From NCBI RefSeq assembly GCF_004340965.1, contig NZ_SLYA01000004.1, forward strand, positions 1-64,000: DNA of 64,000 bases, read 5' to 3'. The stretch is from Sphingomonas sp. PP-CE-1A-559. Lineage in GTDB: Bacteria; Pseudomonadota; Alphaproteobacteria; Sphingomonadales; Sphingomonadaceae. Below the pieces are notes generated by a model that was given only the letters and a program-made list of their open reading frames with translations, did not search any database and was not told where the DNA came from. Position numbers and translations under genes: made by a program. This document shows, one piece after another, positions 1 to 7,934 of this stretch. Every line of letters starts with the position of its first letter. The first letter of the stretch is position 1.

Positions 1-694
1 GAGGAGCCCGGAAACCGCAAGCCGCCGCCCACATGTCCCTTCATCTTAACCTACAATGTCAAAGAGCCGACAAAAATACCGACACTCGCATAACCTCCCT
101 TGCGGAAGATTTGGAGCATCTGGTTTTCTTGCGACCGCCGCAGAGGCCGGTGAGGCACTCCGCTGCGGTTCGACCTATCTAAGAGAGCGAACTCAGAACG
201 TCAACAGCGAATTTTTCAAATATGGAATAACGACGACGCGGGAGGGTAGCGGTCCGGTGTCGGGCTCGCGGACATGAAGCAGCTCATAGACCCTTGGCGC
301 CTACGGTTCGACTAGCACGCCTAGCGAGGGCGGCAACGCGTAGATGAGGCGAACCACCGGGACCTTTTCGCCGCAGGTAATCAGGGCACGCATCGATGAC
401 ACCCAGCCGTTGAGCGAACCAGCCGTTGAACGAAGTCGCTATCCGGGCGGTCGCAACTGGCTGGTCTGCTGCCAGCCATTCCTCGGGCAGATCACATAGG
501 CATGGATACTGCCGCTGGCGTTATGGTGCGCAAGGATGCCCTGCCCTGCCCTGCCCGGCGCCGCCGCCATCAACGTGCCCGAGCCGATCACCGGCGCGGC
601 GGGTACCGCGCGGGGATCATCCGCGTCGAAGTGACCCTCGAAACACTATAAAACCTTTCGGCTGATCGCGTGGTTGGCGAATTATCCTCCCGCC
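1..694. other. Left-edge stretch without a supportable gene
   Basis: The short open frames here lack the codon bias of the neighbouring genes and show no recognisable motif. Three tandem CCCTG units lie near 539-555, which is trivial in DNA this GC-rich. The stretch may contain the decayed end of an older gene, but I cannot name one. Confidence 0.5.
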
Positions 695-1579
695 TCACCC
701 ATCGAGATAGGCGGCGAGTTCCTCGGGCGCGGCGTGCGGGAAAGATTGCCGCAGAAAGTCGAGAAAGGCGGACACCCTTGCATTGAGCAGTCTGCGCGAC
801 GGGTAAAGTGCCCAAAGGGCGATGTCCGAGTCCGCTATGTCGCCCCAATGCGCCAGCCGCCCGCTGCCGATATCGCGACTGACCAGCGACAGCGGTAGCC
901 GGGCGGCCCCTGCCCCAGCGCGCACTGCGTCGCGGATCATGATCAACGACGACAGGCGCAGCACCGGATCGACCGCAATCGTCGACGTCCCAGCCGGATC
1001 TGCAAGCCGCCAGTTTTGCGCGGCATCGCCACCGCGCACCACGGCGGGCACGGCGCCTGCACTGTGCGGCATGTCAGGCGCGGCCACCACCACCAGTCGG
1101 TCGTGGAGAAACGGGCGGCCGACCAGCGCATCATCTGCCGCGGGATCGACGCGGATCACCAGATCGTAGCCTTCCTCGATCATGTCCACCGCACGATCTT
1201 CAGTGGTCACTTCCAGCCGTATTTCGGTGTGGCGGCGGGAGAACTCTGCAGCCAACCGGCCCATCGCCGTCTGCGAGAACAGCAGCGGTGCGCTGATCCG
1301 CAGGCGGCCGCGTACCCGTTCGCTGCCCGAGGCAATGGCCGCAGCCGTTTCCTCCAATTCGGTCAGCAGCGCGCCGGCGCGTTCGAACAGCGCGCGCCCT
1401 TCCTCGGTCAGCTTGAGATCACGTCGTCCGCGTTCGAACAGCCGCAGGTCGAGCGCTGCCTCCAACTCCCCCACGCGTCGGGACAGCGTCGCCTTGGGCC
1501 GGCGCGCGGCACGAGCGGCTTTTCCAAACCCGCCATGACGGGCGACGAGTATGAAGTCGGCAAGCGCGAGCAGGTCCAT
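695..1579 (-). CDS. LysR-family transcriptional regulator
   Basis: A 294-residue LysR-type regulator. Residues 1-60 form the winged helix-turn-helix (GGFGKAARAARRPKATLSRR, then LFERG at the start of the wing). The rest is the two-lobed effector-binding domain (RLRISAPLLF near 95, VGRPFLHDRLVVVAAPDM near 150). I start it at the ATG at 1579, because MDLLALADF is the usual LysR N-terminus; an upstream in-frame start at 1618 adds 13 unlike residues. It is divergent from the NmrA-like reductase at 1686. The 106-bp gap contains a perfect ATGCGT-N7-ACGCAT LysR box, so this protein most likely controls that reductase and itself. The effector is unknown. Confidence 0.93.
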   Translation of the reverse strand: MDLLALADFILVARHGGFGKAARAARRPKATLSRRVGELEAALDLRLFERGRRDLKLTEEGRALFERAGALLTELEETAAAIASGSERVRGRLRISAPLLFSQTAMGRLAAEFSRRHTEIRLEVTTEDRAVDMIEEGYDLVIRVDPAADDALVGRPFLHDRLVVVAAPDMPHSAGAVPAVVRGGDAAQNWRLADPAGTSTIAVDPVLRLSSLIMIRDAVRAGAGAARLPLSLVSRDIGSGRLAHWGDIADSDIALWALYPSRRLLNARVSAFLDFLRQSFPHAAPEELAAYLDG

Positions 1580-1599
1580 AACGTTCCACCAGTGAGACC

Positions 1600-1618
1600 A
1601 TGCGTCCAGATTACGCAT
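1600..1618. promoter_or_regulatory. LysR-type operator (ATGCGT-N7-ACGCAT)
   Basis: A perfect 6+6 inverted repeat with a 7-bp spacer that contains the classic T-N11-A core (T1601, A1613). It lies between the divergent LysR gene and the reductase gene. A third half-site, ACGCAT, follows at 1640-1645 and could be the activation site near the reductase promoter. Confidence 0.65.
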
Positions 1619-1685
1619 CTATTTGCACGAACGTGGATCACGCATCTTTGCATCGTCAGCAAGACAAAACGAAGGAGCGAACACC

Positions 1686-2552
1686 ATGACCATTCTCGTG
1701 ATCGGAGCCACCGGCCGCGTCGGCCGCCATGTCGTCGACCAACTCATACAGCGCGATGCGCAGGTGCGCGTGCTCACGCGCGATCCCGCCAAGGCGGCGT
1801 TCCCGGTCGGCGTCGAGGTGATGCAAGGCGACCTGCTCGACATCGGCGCGCTGCGCGCCGCCTTCTCCGGCGTCAGCACGGTGTTCCTGCTCAATGCGGT
1901 AACGGGCGACGAATTCACCCAGGCTATCCTCACACTCAACGTCGCGCGCGAAGCCGGCGTCGATCGTGTCGTCTATCTGTCGGTGTTCGACGCCGACCGC
2001 GCCGTCAATGTCCCGCACTTTGCGGTGAAATCGGGGGCCGAGCGGATGCTGGCCGCGATGGGCTTCGGCGCCACCATCCTGCGCCCGACCTACTTCATCG
2101 ACAACGAGGTGATGGTGAAGGACGTGATCCTACAGCACGGCGTCTACCCAATACCGCTCGGCGGCAGGGGCGTGGCGATGGTCGATGCGCGCGACATCGC
2201 CGAGGTCGCGGCGATCGAGTTGATCCGTCGTGAGCGCGCACCGCACACGTTACCGATCGAGACGATCAACCTGGTCGGCCCCGAGACGCTGACCGGGGTC
2301 GACGTCGCGGCGATCTGGTCCGACGTTCTCGGCCGCACCGTCACCTATGGTGGCGACGATCCCAGTGGCTTCGAACAGACCATGGCGACGTTCATGCCGG
2401 AATGGATGGCTTATGAGATGCGTCTCATGGCCGAGCGCTACGTCAGCGACGGCATGATCCCGGAAGATGGCGACCGCGAGCGTCTCGTAACGCTGCTTGG
2501 CCGCCCTCTCCACGGCTACCGCGAGACGGCCGTCCGGATCGCTGCCGAATGA
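1686..2552 (+). CDS. NmrA-like / NAD(P)H-binding SDR family protein
   Basis: A 288-residue atypical short-chain dehydrogenase of the NmrA/quinone-oxidoreductase type. The N-terminal Rossmann motif GATGRVG (residues 8-14) follows the first beta strand. The Tyr-x3-Lys pair of classical SDRs is absent, as is normal for NmrA-like proteins. The ATG at 1686 is chosen because AAGGAG (1672-1677) precedes it at good spacing and MTILVIGATG is the family's usual start. Proteins of this kind sense NAD(P) state or reduce quinones and small carbonyls; the substrate cannot be read from sequence. The divergent LysR gene and its box imply inducible expression, perhaps by an electrophile. Confidence 0.88.
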   Translation: MTILVIGATGRVGRHVVDQLIQRDAQVRVLTRDPAKAAFPVGVEVMQGDLLDIGALRAAFSGVSTVFLLNAVTGDEFTQAILTLNVAREAGVDRVVYLSVFDADRAVNVPHFAVKSGAERMLAAMGFGATILRPTYFIDNEVMVKDVILQHGVYPIPLGGRGVAMVDARDIAEVAAIELIRRERAPHTLPIETINLVGPETLTGVDVAAIWSDVLGRTVTYGGDDPSGFEQTMATFMPEWMAYEMRLMAERYVSDGMIPEDGDRERLVTLLGRPLHGYRETAVRIAAE

Positions 2553-2555
2553 TGC

Positions 2556-2753
2556 TCAGGCAGGGCCCAGCGGTCGGCAGGTTCGCACCCGTCGACCGCT
2601 GGGTTCGCGTATCAGGCAACCGAGACCGCGCGGGAGGGGCATCGCATTGGCGCCGAACTGGGTCGTCGGCGAATGGGCCGCAGCACGAACGGCGAGGCTC
2701 TCGGTGGGCGCATTTACCGCCGCCTTGCTCGCGCGGTAGGTGCTGATGCAGTT
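2556..2753 (-). pseudogene. C-terminal remnant of a classical SDR
   Basis: The minus-strand reading contains STYRASKAAVNAPTESLAVR, which matches the active-site helix of classical SDRs (Tyr-x3-Lys, usually YxASKAAVxxLTxSLAxE). It is followed by a degraded stretch (FGANAMPLPRG) where intact enzymes have IRVNAVAPG. No N-terminal nucleotide-binding half is found upstream in any frame. I read it as a decayed fragment between the NmrA-like gene and the GGDEF-EAL gene; the similarity is by eye only. Confidence 0.45.
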
Positions 2754-2811
2754 TCCAAGCCAAAGCCCGGGGAACAGCCGGCAACGAGCGCGATGCGCGC
2801 TCTTCCATCCG

Positions 2812-5151
2812 CTATGCTGCCCGGCTGATTCTGTTCTCAAGCAGCCCCGCGATACGGCCACTCTCAACCGGACGACTGAATAGATAGCCCTGAATGTAAC
2901 CGCAGCCCTCACCGCGCAGCAGGTCGAGCTGCCCGGTATCCTCGACGCCCTCGGCGGTCGTTTCCATGTCCAGCGCGGTCGCCAAGTCGACGATCGCGCG
3001 GACGATCGCCGCGGCGCTCGGATCGGTGGCGATGCTGGTGATGAACGAGCGGTCGATCTTGATCTTGTCGAACGGAAAGCTGCGCAGGTAGCTGAGCGAC
3101 GAGTAGCCGGTGCCGAAATCGTCGAGCGCGACGCGGATGCCCATCGCGCGCAGCGTATGCAGCAATGCGATCACCGGGCCCTCGCCGTCGAGGAAGACCG
3201 ATTCCGTGATCTCGATCTCGAGCCTGTCGGGTGCCAGGCCGCTATGTGCGAGCGCCTGGAGAATGATCGCCTGCAACCCGCTGTTGCGGAACTGCAGCGG
3301 CGACACGTTGACCGCGACGCGGATATGCTCTGGCCAGTGCATCGCCTGTCGACAGGCCTCCTGCATCACCCACTCGCCGATCGCGATGATCAGCCCGGTA
3401 TCCTCGGCGATCGGGATGAATTCGGCCGGAGGAACGATGCCGCGCTCCGGATGATGCCAGCGCACCAGCGCTTCGAACCCGCCGATCCGGTCCGCCTTCA
3501 GGTCGAATACCGGCTGGTAGTTGAGCACGAACTGGCCTGCCTGGATCGCCTCGCGAAGGTCGAGCTCGACCTGCCGACGCCAGCGTGCGGCGGCGTCAAG
3601 CGAGGGTTCGAAAAACCGGAACACGCCGCGACCGTCTTCCTTGGCGAGATATAGCGCGAGGTCGGCATTCTTGAGCAGTTCGTCGGCGTCCTCGCCATCG
3701 ACCGGGCCGATCGCAATGCCGATGCTGACCGCGGTCGCGATATGGTGGCCATCGGCCACGACCGGCTGGCGCATCATGTCGAGGATGCTCTGTGCAAGGA
3801 CGCGCGGGCGATCGGCATCGAACTGGCCCGAGAGGATCACCGCGTATTCGTCGCCGCCGAGCCGCGAGACCAGCCCGTCGGGTGCGACCTCGCTCAACAT
3901 CGTGGCGATCGCTTTCAGCAACGCATCGCCGACCGGATGGCCGAGCGTGTCGTTCACGCCCTTGAAGCGATCGAGATCAAGACACAGCACCGCGATCGCC
4001 CCGCCGGTGCGCCCGACCTGGAGGATCGCCTGATCGAGCGATTGGCGGAAATACGTCCGGTTCGGCAGGCCGGTGAGGACATCGTGGAATGCGAGATGCG
4101 TAATCCGGTTCTCGCGTTCGAGGATGCCGGCCGACATCCGGTCGAAGCTGGCGGCCAGCCTGCTGATCTCGTCGCGCCCCTTCACGACGATATGCGCGCG
4201 ACTCCCCTCCTCCAACGCTCGCGCCGCGGCGTCCAGCGCCGCGATCGGTCCGGCGATTCCCATCGCCAGGCGCCGGCTGCCCAGCACGACGAGGATCAGC
4301 CCGGCCAGCCCGGCCAGCGCGATGCCCGCCTGCAATGGCAGATACGGAGTCAGTGCGGCGTTGAGCGGATAGCGGATCAGGATCGCCGCCTGCGGTCGAT
4401 TTGTCAGGCCGGCGAGCGGCTTGGCGATCGCGAACGCGCGGCCGGTCGACAGATTGAGGGTGGCGAGTGTCCGAGATGACCGCGATGCCTCGACCAGATC
4501 GTCGACCGCCGCGTTCGATCCGACCGACCTGTCTGCCGCGTGCCAGCGCCCTGCGCCGTCGCTGCGCATGATCGTCGCGATCAGCGGGATCGCAGAAAGC
4601 CGTTCGAGCCCCTGCATCTCCATGCCGTCGAGCCGCACCGCGAAGACCACCCAGCCAACCTGCATAGGTGCCATCACGGGGGACATGATGAGTCGGTACA
4701 CCTGCCCCGCCACCACCACGACCGCGTCACGCCGACCGTCCGGAACCGCGAAGGGGAACCGCGCGACCGTCTCAGCCAGGGCACCTGAGGGACCGGTGAC
4801 CTGGCCCTCCTGATCGACCACGAACGCGGCGGTAACCTCTGCCCGGTTGCTGATATTGGCGAGCGCGGACGCAATCGTCGGCCGGTCGCCACTCGCGACC
4901 GCCGCGCGGAATCCGAAATCTCGCGACAACAGGTCGGCCGAGGCGATCAGCGACTGAGACCTGAGCGACCAGAGCCGGTCGTAGACGCTGCCGCTGGTAA
5001 CGAGTTCCTGACGCACGGAATCGCGCGCGTGCGTCCAGATCATCACCTGCGCGACGACGGCAAGCAGCACCAGCGTCACCGCGAACAGGCTTGCGTACAG
5101 CACTGACAGCTTGGTCCGAAGATGGCGGAACCGCGGCCAGCGCAGACTCAT
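2812..5151 (-). CDS. Membrane-bound sensor GGDEF-EAL protein (c-di-GMP turnover)
   Basis: A roughly 780-residue inner-membrane protein. One membrane segment near 15-40 and another near 272-292 flank a periplasmic sensor resembling the double-Cache (dCACHE_3) type (LLSRDFGFRAAVASGD). HAMP follows (about 293-346), then GGDEF (about 352-515) with the A-site GGDEY at 433-437, then EAL (about 528-770). The EAL signature (GFEALVRW), DFGTGYSS and EGVE are all intact, so phosphodiesterase activity is expected. The inhibitory RxxD site is not conserved (VAPDG instead). GGDEY is close to consensus, so cyclase activity or GTP-regulated hydrolysis is possible. The start overlaps the stop of the upstream cupredoxin-like gene as TGATG (a GTG at 5154 is an alternative), which implies translational coupling. 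Confidence 0.92.
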   Translation of the reverse strand: MSLRWPRFRHLRTKLSVLYASLFAVTLVLLAVVAQVMIWTHARDSVRQELVTSGSVYDRLWSLRSQSLIASADLLSRDFGFRAAVASGDRPTIASALANISNRAEVTAAFVVDQEGQVTGPSGALAETVARFPFAVPDGRRDAVVVVAGQVYRLIMSPVMAPMQVGWVVFAVRLDGMEMQGLERLSAIPLIATIMRSDGAGRWHAADRSVGSNAAVDDLVEASRSSRTLATLNLSTGRAFAIAKPLAGLTNRPQAAILIRYPLNAALTPYLPLQAGIALAGLAGLILVVLGSRRLAMGIAGPIAALDAAARALEEGSRAHIVVKGRDEISRLAASFDRMSAGILERENRITHLAFHDVLTGLPNRTYFRQSLDQAILQVGRTGGAIAVLCLDLDRFKGVNDTLGHPVGDALLKAIATMLSEVAPDGLVSRLGGDEYAVILSGQFDADRPRVLAQSILDMMRQPVVADGHHIATAVSIGIAIGPVDGEDADELLKNADLALYLAKEDGRGVFRFFEPSLDAAARWRRQVELDLREAIQAGQFVLNYQPVFDLKADRIGGFEALVRWHHPERGIVPPAEFIPIAEDTGLIIAIGEWVMQEACRQAMHWPEHIRVAVNVSPLQFRNSGLQAIILQALAHSGLAPDRLEIEITESVFLDGEGPVIALLHTLRAMGIRVALDDFGTGYSSLSYLRSFPFDKIKIDRSFITSIATDPSAAAIVRAIVDLATALDMETTAEGVEDTGQLDLLRGEGCGYIQGYLFSRPVESGRIAGLLENRISRAA

Positions 5152-5750
5152 CACCGGTGCAGCACGAAAGTCGTGGCAAAGCCGGTGGCGGCGACGTCGA
5201 TCGGCTGGGAGGCAGTGCTGCCGGGCGCGCGAATAGATGGGTGCCAGACACGGACCGTGCCTGTCCCCGCGGGAACGCCGGTGATGCTGACATGCCCCGC
5301 CTGGTCGGTCAGCGCGGCAAACGGGGTGGCAGTCACGAACACGAATCCGCTCATCGAGTCATGGATGTTGCAGCCGAGCGGGACCACGCCCGGACGGTCG
5401 AACAGGACGGTTCGCGCATCCTCCTGCCCGTAGAGTTTCAGATCGAACTTCTTGGTCTTCGAAAACGAATAGACGTGGTGACGCACCCGGTCGCGATTGG
5501 GGAAGCCGACCGTCGCGCCGACGGGGACGATCAGCACATGCGGCTGAAACGCGATGTCGCGCTGTTCGATCATATACGGCCCACGCACCGTCACCGCCGG
5601 CGCCTTGGGCGTCTCGATCGTGACCACCGCGCCCGGCAGCGGCTTGCCGTCGAAGCCACGGACGTCGATCGCCACCGTGGCGGCATGCGCCGCCATCGGC
5701 AGTGCGAGCACGACGATCATCGAGGTCAGGCGGAGGACGGATGCGTACAT
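5151..5750 (-). CDS. Periplasmic cupredoxin-like protein (methylamine utilization protein type)
   Basis: A 199-residue exported protein. Residues 1-22 form a Sec signal peptide ending AAHA. The mature part starts with a short beta-sandwich resembling a carboxypeptidase-regulatory domain (DVRGFDGKPLPGAVVTIE). A plastocyanin-like region follows with FPNRDRVRHHVYSFSKTKKF and later PLGCNIHDSMSGFV; its His, Cys and His are placed like type 1 copper ligands. The family is often annotated as methylamine utilization protein, although no methylamine genes are nearby. The ATG at 5750 gives the signal peptide; a longer frame to 5861 is unlikely. It is translationally coupled to the downstream GGDEF-EAL gene, so it may feed copper, redox or ligand status to that sensor (inference). 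Confidence 0.82.
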   Translation of the reverse strand: MYASVLRLTSMIVVLALPMAAHAATVAIDVRGFDGKPLPGAVVTIETPKAPAVTVRGPYMIEQRDIAFQPHVLIVPVGATVGFPNRDRVRHHVYSFSKTKKFDLKLYGQEDARTVLFDRPGVVPLGCNIHDSMSGFVFVTATPFAALTDQAGHVSITGVPAGTGTVRVWHPSIRAPGSTASQPIDVAATGFATTFVLHR

Positions 5751-5889
5751 AGCTTGGCCTCTAACGGTCCGAAGATTGCGAAGCCGTAAACGCCACTGAC
5801 GTCCGGTCATGTCTTTTTCGCTCGGGCTCCGCATCGATAACCCGGCGTGGGAGACCAACAATTAACCAATAGTCTCCATGGGATACCGG

Positions 5890-6786
5890 ATGATTCGCAT
5901 GTCGCCATCGACCGTCGCCGGATGCATCGCCAAGCTCGCAGTGGCGATCACCGTCGTGACAGCATCCCCCGCCGCAGCGCGCGAGGGTCGTGCCGGCGGT
6001 AAACTCATGCTGACCAACGGCGTCACCACGATCGAGGGAAGTTCGGGCGGCGGCATCTCCACATGGGCGCTGATCGCCGGTAACGAAACCGTCGACGGGA
6101 TCGGCGGGTCCGCGCATGTCTCGGTCATCCTGCTGCCGGGCTATCGGTGGGAAAGCCACGGCGCAGCGATCGGCGTCCACGACCGGCTGGAACTGAGCTA
6201 CGCCCGACAGAATCTCGACACACGCGACGTCGGTGCAAAGCTGGGTATCGGCCAAGGCTATACGCTCAACCAGGACGTATTCGGTGCCAAGCTGCACGTC
6301 GTCGGCGATGCCGTCTATGGCAGCCCCTACCTGCCGCAAATCGCGATCGGCGCGCAGTACAAGCACAATCTCGATCCGCAGGTCGTCGCTGCGGTCGGTG
6401 GACGCCACGCCAGTGGTACCGACATCTACGTGGCTGCCACGAAGCTGCTGCTGCGACAGAGCATCCTGTTCGGCACCACGATCCGCTACACCAAGGCCAA
6501 CCAGAATGGCCTGCTCGGGTTCGGAGGCGATCGTGGCGCAAATCGCACCGTCCAGGTCGAGGGCACGCTGGGCTATCAGATCTCGCGCCAGTTGGTCGTT
6601 GGCGGCGAATACCGGTCGAAACCGGACAATCTCGGGTTCGCCAAGGAGAACGACTGGAAGACCGCCTATGCCGCGTATGCGATCAGCAAAAACCTGACTG
6701 CGACCGCGGCCTATGTCGATCTCGGATCGATCGCGACGGCCGAGCGCCAACGCGGCGGCTTCCTGTCACTCCAGACCGCCTTCTAG
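5890..6786 (+). CDS. DUF3034 family outer-membrane-like protein
   Basis: About 298 residues with a Sec signal (cleavage near SPAAA). The mature chain is rich in alternating beta strands and ends in Phe (LQTAF), like an outer-membrane beta-barrel. Motifs such as GGKLMLTNGVTTIEGSSGGG, ANQNGLLGFGG, YRSKPDNLG and YVDLGSI are ones I associate with DUF3034. The start is uncertain: ATG codons at 5878, 5890 and 5899 all precede the signal, and GGGATA before 5890 is a weak ribosome site. The downstream hemoglobin gene follows after 12 bp with its own good Shine-Dalgarno, so the two are probably one operon. Function is unknown; it may be a porin or an outer-membrane partner for the hemoglobin. Confidence 0.82.
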   Translation: MIRMSPSTVAGCIAKLAVAITVVTASPAAAREGRAGGKLMLTNGVTTIEGSSGGGISTWALIAGNETVDGIGGSAHVSVILLPGYRWESHGAAIGVHDRLELSYARQNLDTRDVGAKLGIGQGYTLNQDVFGAKLHVVGDAVYGSPYLPQIAIGAQYKHNLDPQVVAAVGGRHASGTDIYVAATKLLLRQSILFGTTIRYTKANQNGLLGFGGDRGANRTVQVEGTLGYQISRQLVVGGEYRSKPDNLGFAKENDWKTAYAAYAISKNLTATAAYVDLGSIATAERQRGGFLSLQTAF

Positions 6787-6798
6787 GAGACGTTTCCG

Positions 6799-7269
6799 AT
6801 GCTCGTGCTAGCCCTGCTCGCCCTCCTCCAGACCGCGCCCACGCCGCCCGGCGAGGACCCGGTCGCGCCCTATGCAATGAGCGATGCCAATGCCGGAGGC
6901 CGCCCGTTCAAAGGCGTTGCCATGCTCGAAGCGTTTCACGGGGTGGCCGGCATCGACCGGATCGTCGACGATCTGGTGACGACGAGCCAGGCCGATGCGC
7001 GGATCGGCGACATCTTCAAGGGGCAGGACATGATCCGCCTGCGCCGCACGCTGAAGGAGCAGTTCTGCGCCCTGCTGAACGGCGGTTGCCGTTACAGCGG
7101 TCGCGACATGGCGACCGCGCACAAGAACCTCGGCATCCAGGCCAAGGACATGAACGCGCTGGTCGAAAACCTCCAGGCCGCCATGCGTCGCGAGGGTGTG
7201 CCGTTTCCAGCTCAAAACGCCTTCCTCGGCAAGCTCGCGGTTATGAAGCCGGACGTGGTCACCCGGTAG
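6799..7269 (+). CDS. Exported group 1 truncated hemoglobin
   Basis: 156 residues. A hydrophobic N-terminus (MLVLALLALLQTAPTPPGED) acts as a short signal peptide or anchor and places the globin in the periplasm. The globin fold follows: FHGVAGIDRIVDDLV (helices A/B), LRRTLKEQFCALLNGG (helix E) and MATAHKNLGI with the proximal His at about 108. Two cysteines (about 90 and 97) could form a disulfide. Truncated hemoglobins bind O2 or NO and can act as NO dioxygenases. Most group 1 members are cytoplasmic, so the signal is unusual. AGGAGA ahead of the ATG supports the start. It is co-directional with the DUF3034 gene. Confidence 0.9.
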   Translation: MLVLALLALLQTAPTPPGEDPVAPYAMSDANAGGRPFKGVAMLEAFHGVAGIDRIVDDLVTTSQADARIGDIFKGQDMIRLRRTLKEQFCALLNGGCRYSGRDMATAHKNLGIQAKDMNALVENLQAAMRREGVPFPAQNAFLGKLAVMKPDVVTR

Positions 7270-7427
7270 AAACACTCACGGACGTTCAGCTTCCTGTCCC
7301 CGCCTCCCAACTTCAGATGCACGTTGATGAAGAGGGTCTCGAGGGTCCGCAAAAATCAAACTGTTGTGAATGATTGAGTTTTTGGGACGAGCCGGGTTGG
7401 TGAGCTTGGCGCCAGAATGCCGGCGAT

Positions 7428-7739
7428 TCATCGCTGCTCAGGCGGTATGTCTCGCGCTCGGGCTGACAAATCACGGATGTCAGTTGGCTCGAACCTCAGG
7501 TGTCGATGGTGCGTCGACGGTGGCCTCTTCGCCACGGATAGTCCCGGCCGCCATTCTGTCGCAGGGCGGATAGGACGCGGCGTAAACCCTCCTCCGCAAT
7601 TTGGGCAGACGTTGAGCAACTCTGTCTCGACGCACGTCGTACAGAACGTACATCCACAAGTGCAAATGCGCGCGTTCGTCGCCTCGGGCGGCAGATCGCG
7701 ATCGCAGAACTCACAGTTCGGCCGTAGCTCAAGCGCCAT
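7428..7739 (-). CDS. DUF1272 family zinc-ribbon-like protein
   Basis: A 103-residue protein. The first 60 residues are a cysteine-rich mini-domain (NCEFCDRDLPP, ICTCGCTFCTTC, CPNCGGGF) typical of DUF1272 and suggestive of two zinc sites. The C-terminal 40 residues are longer than usual for the family and low in conservation signals. GGAGGA lies 7 bp before the ATG at 7739, which fixes the start. No function is known for the family. It is divergent from the flavodoxin-reductase gene at 7935. Confidence 0.85.
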   Translation of the reverse strand: MALELRPNCEFCDRDLPPEATNARICTCGCTFCTTCVETELLNVCPNCGGGFTPRPIRPATEWRPGLSVAKRPPSTHHRHLRFEPTDIRDLSARARDIPPEQR

Positions 7740-7934
7740 GACTTCCTCCGGCATCCTGCGTCGCGGCGCGCGCCGGTTTGGGGGGCTCGGCAAGGTGAAT
7801 GGAGTTACGGCTGTCGCCGATCCGCTTCGGCATTTTGTCTGGTGTACGCCCCCGCTCCCCGCGAGCGTCCGCCAGTGGGTCTCCGTCCTGTCGCCAATTG
7901 GTCCGCTCCGTCGACCGGTACGCTCGGCAAGAAC

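Noticed and set aside
56..277. A 73-residue frame at the left edge
   Set aside because: No codon bias, no motif and no ribosome site; too weak to call.
539..555. Three tandem CCCTG units
   Set aside because: Short low-complexity run expected in DNA of this composition; not a CRISPR or phase-variation tract of any length.
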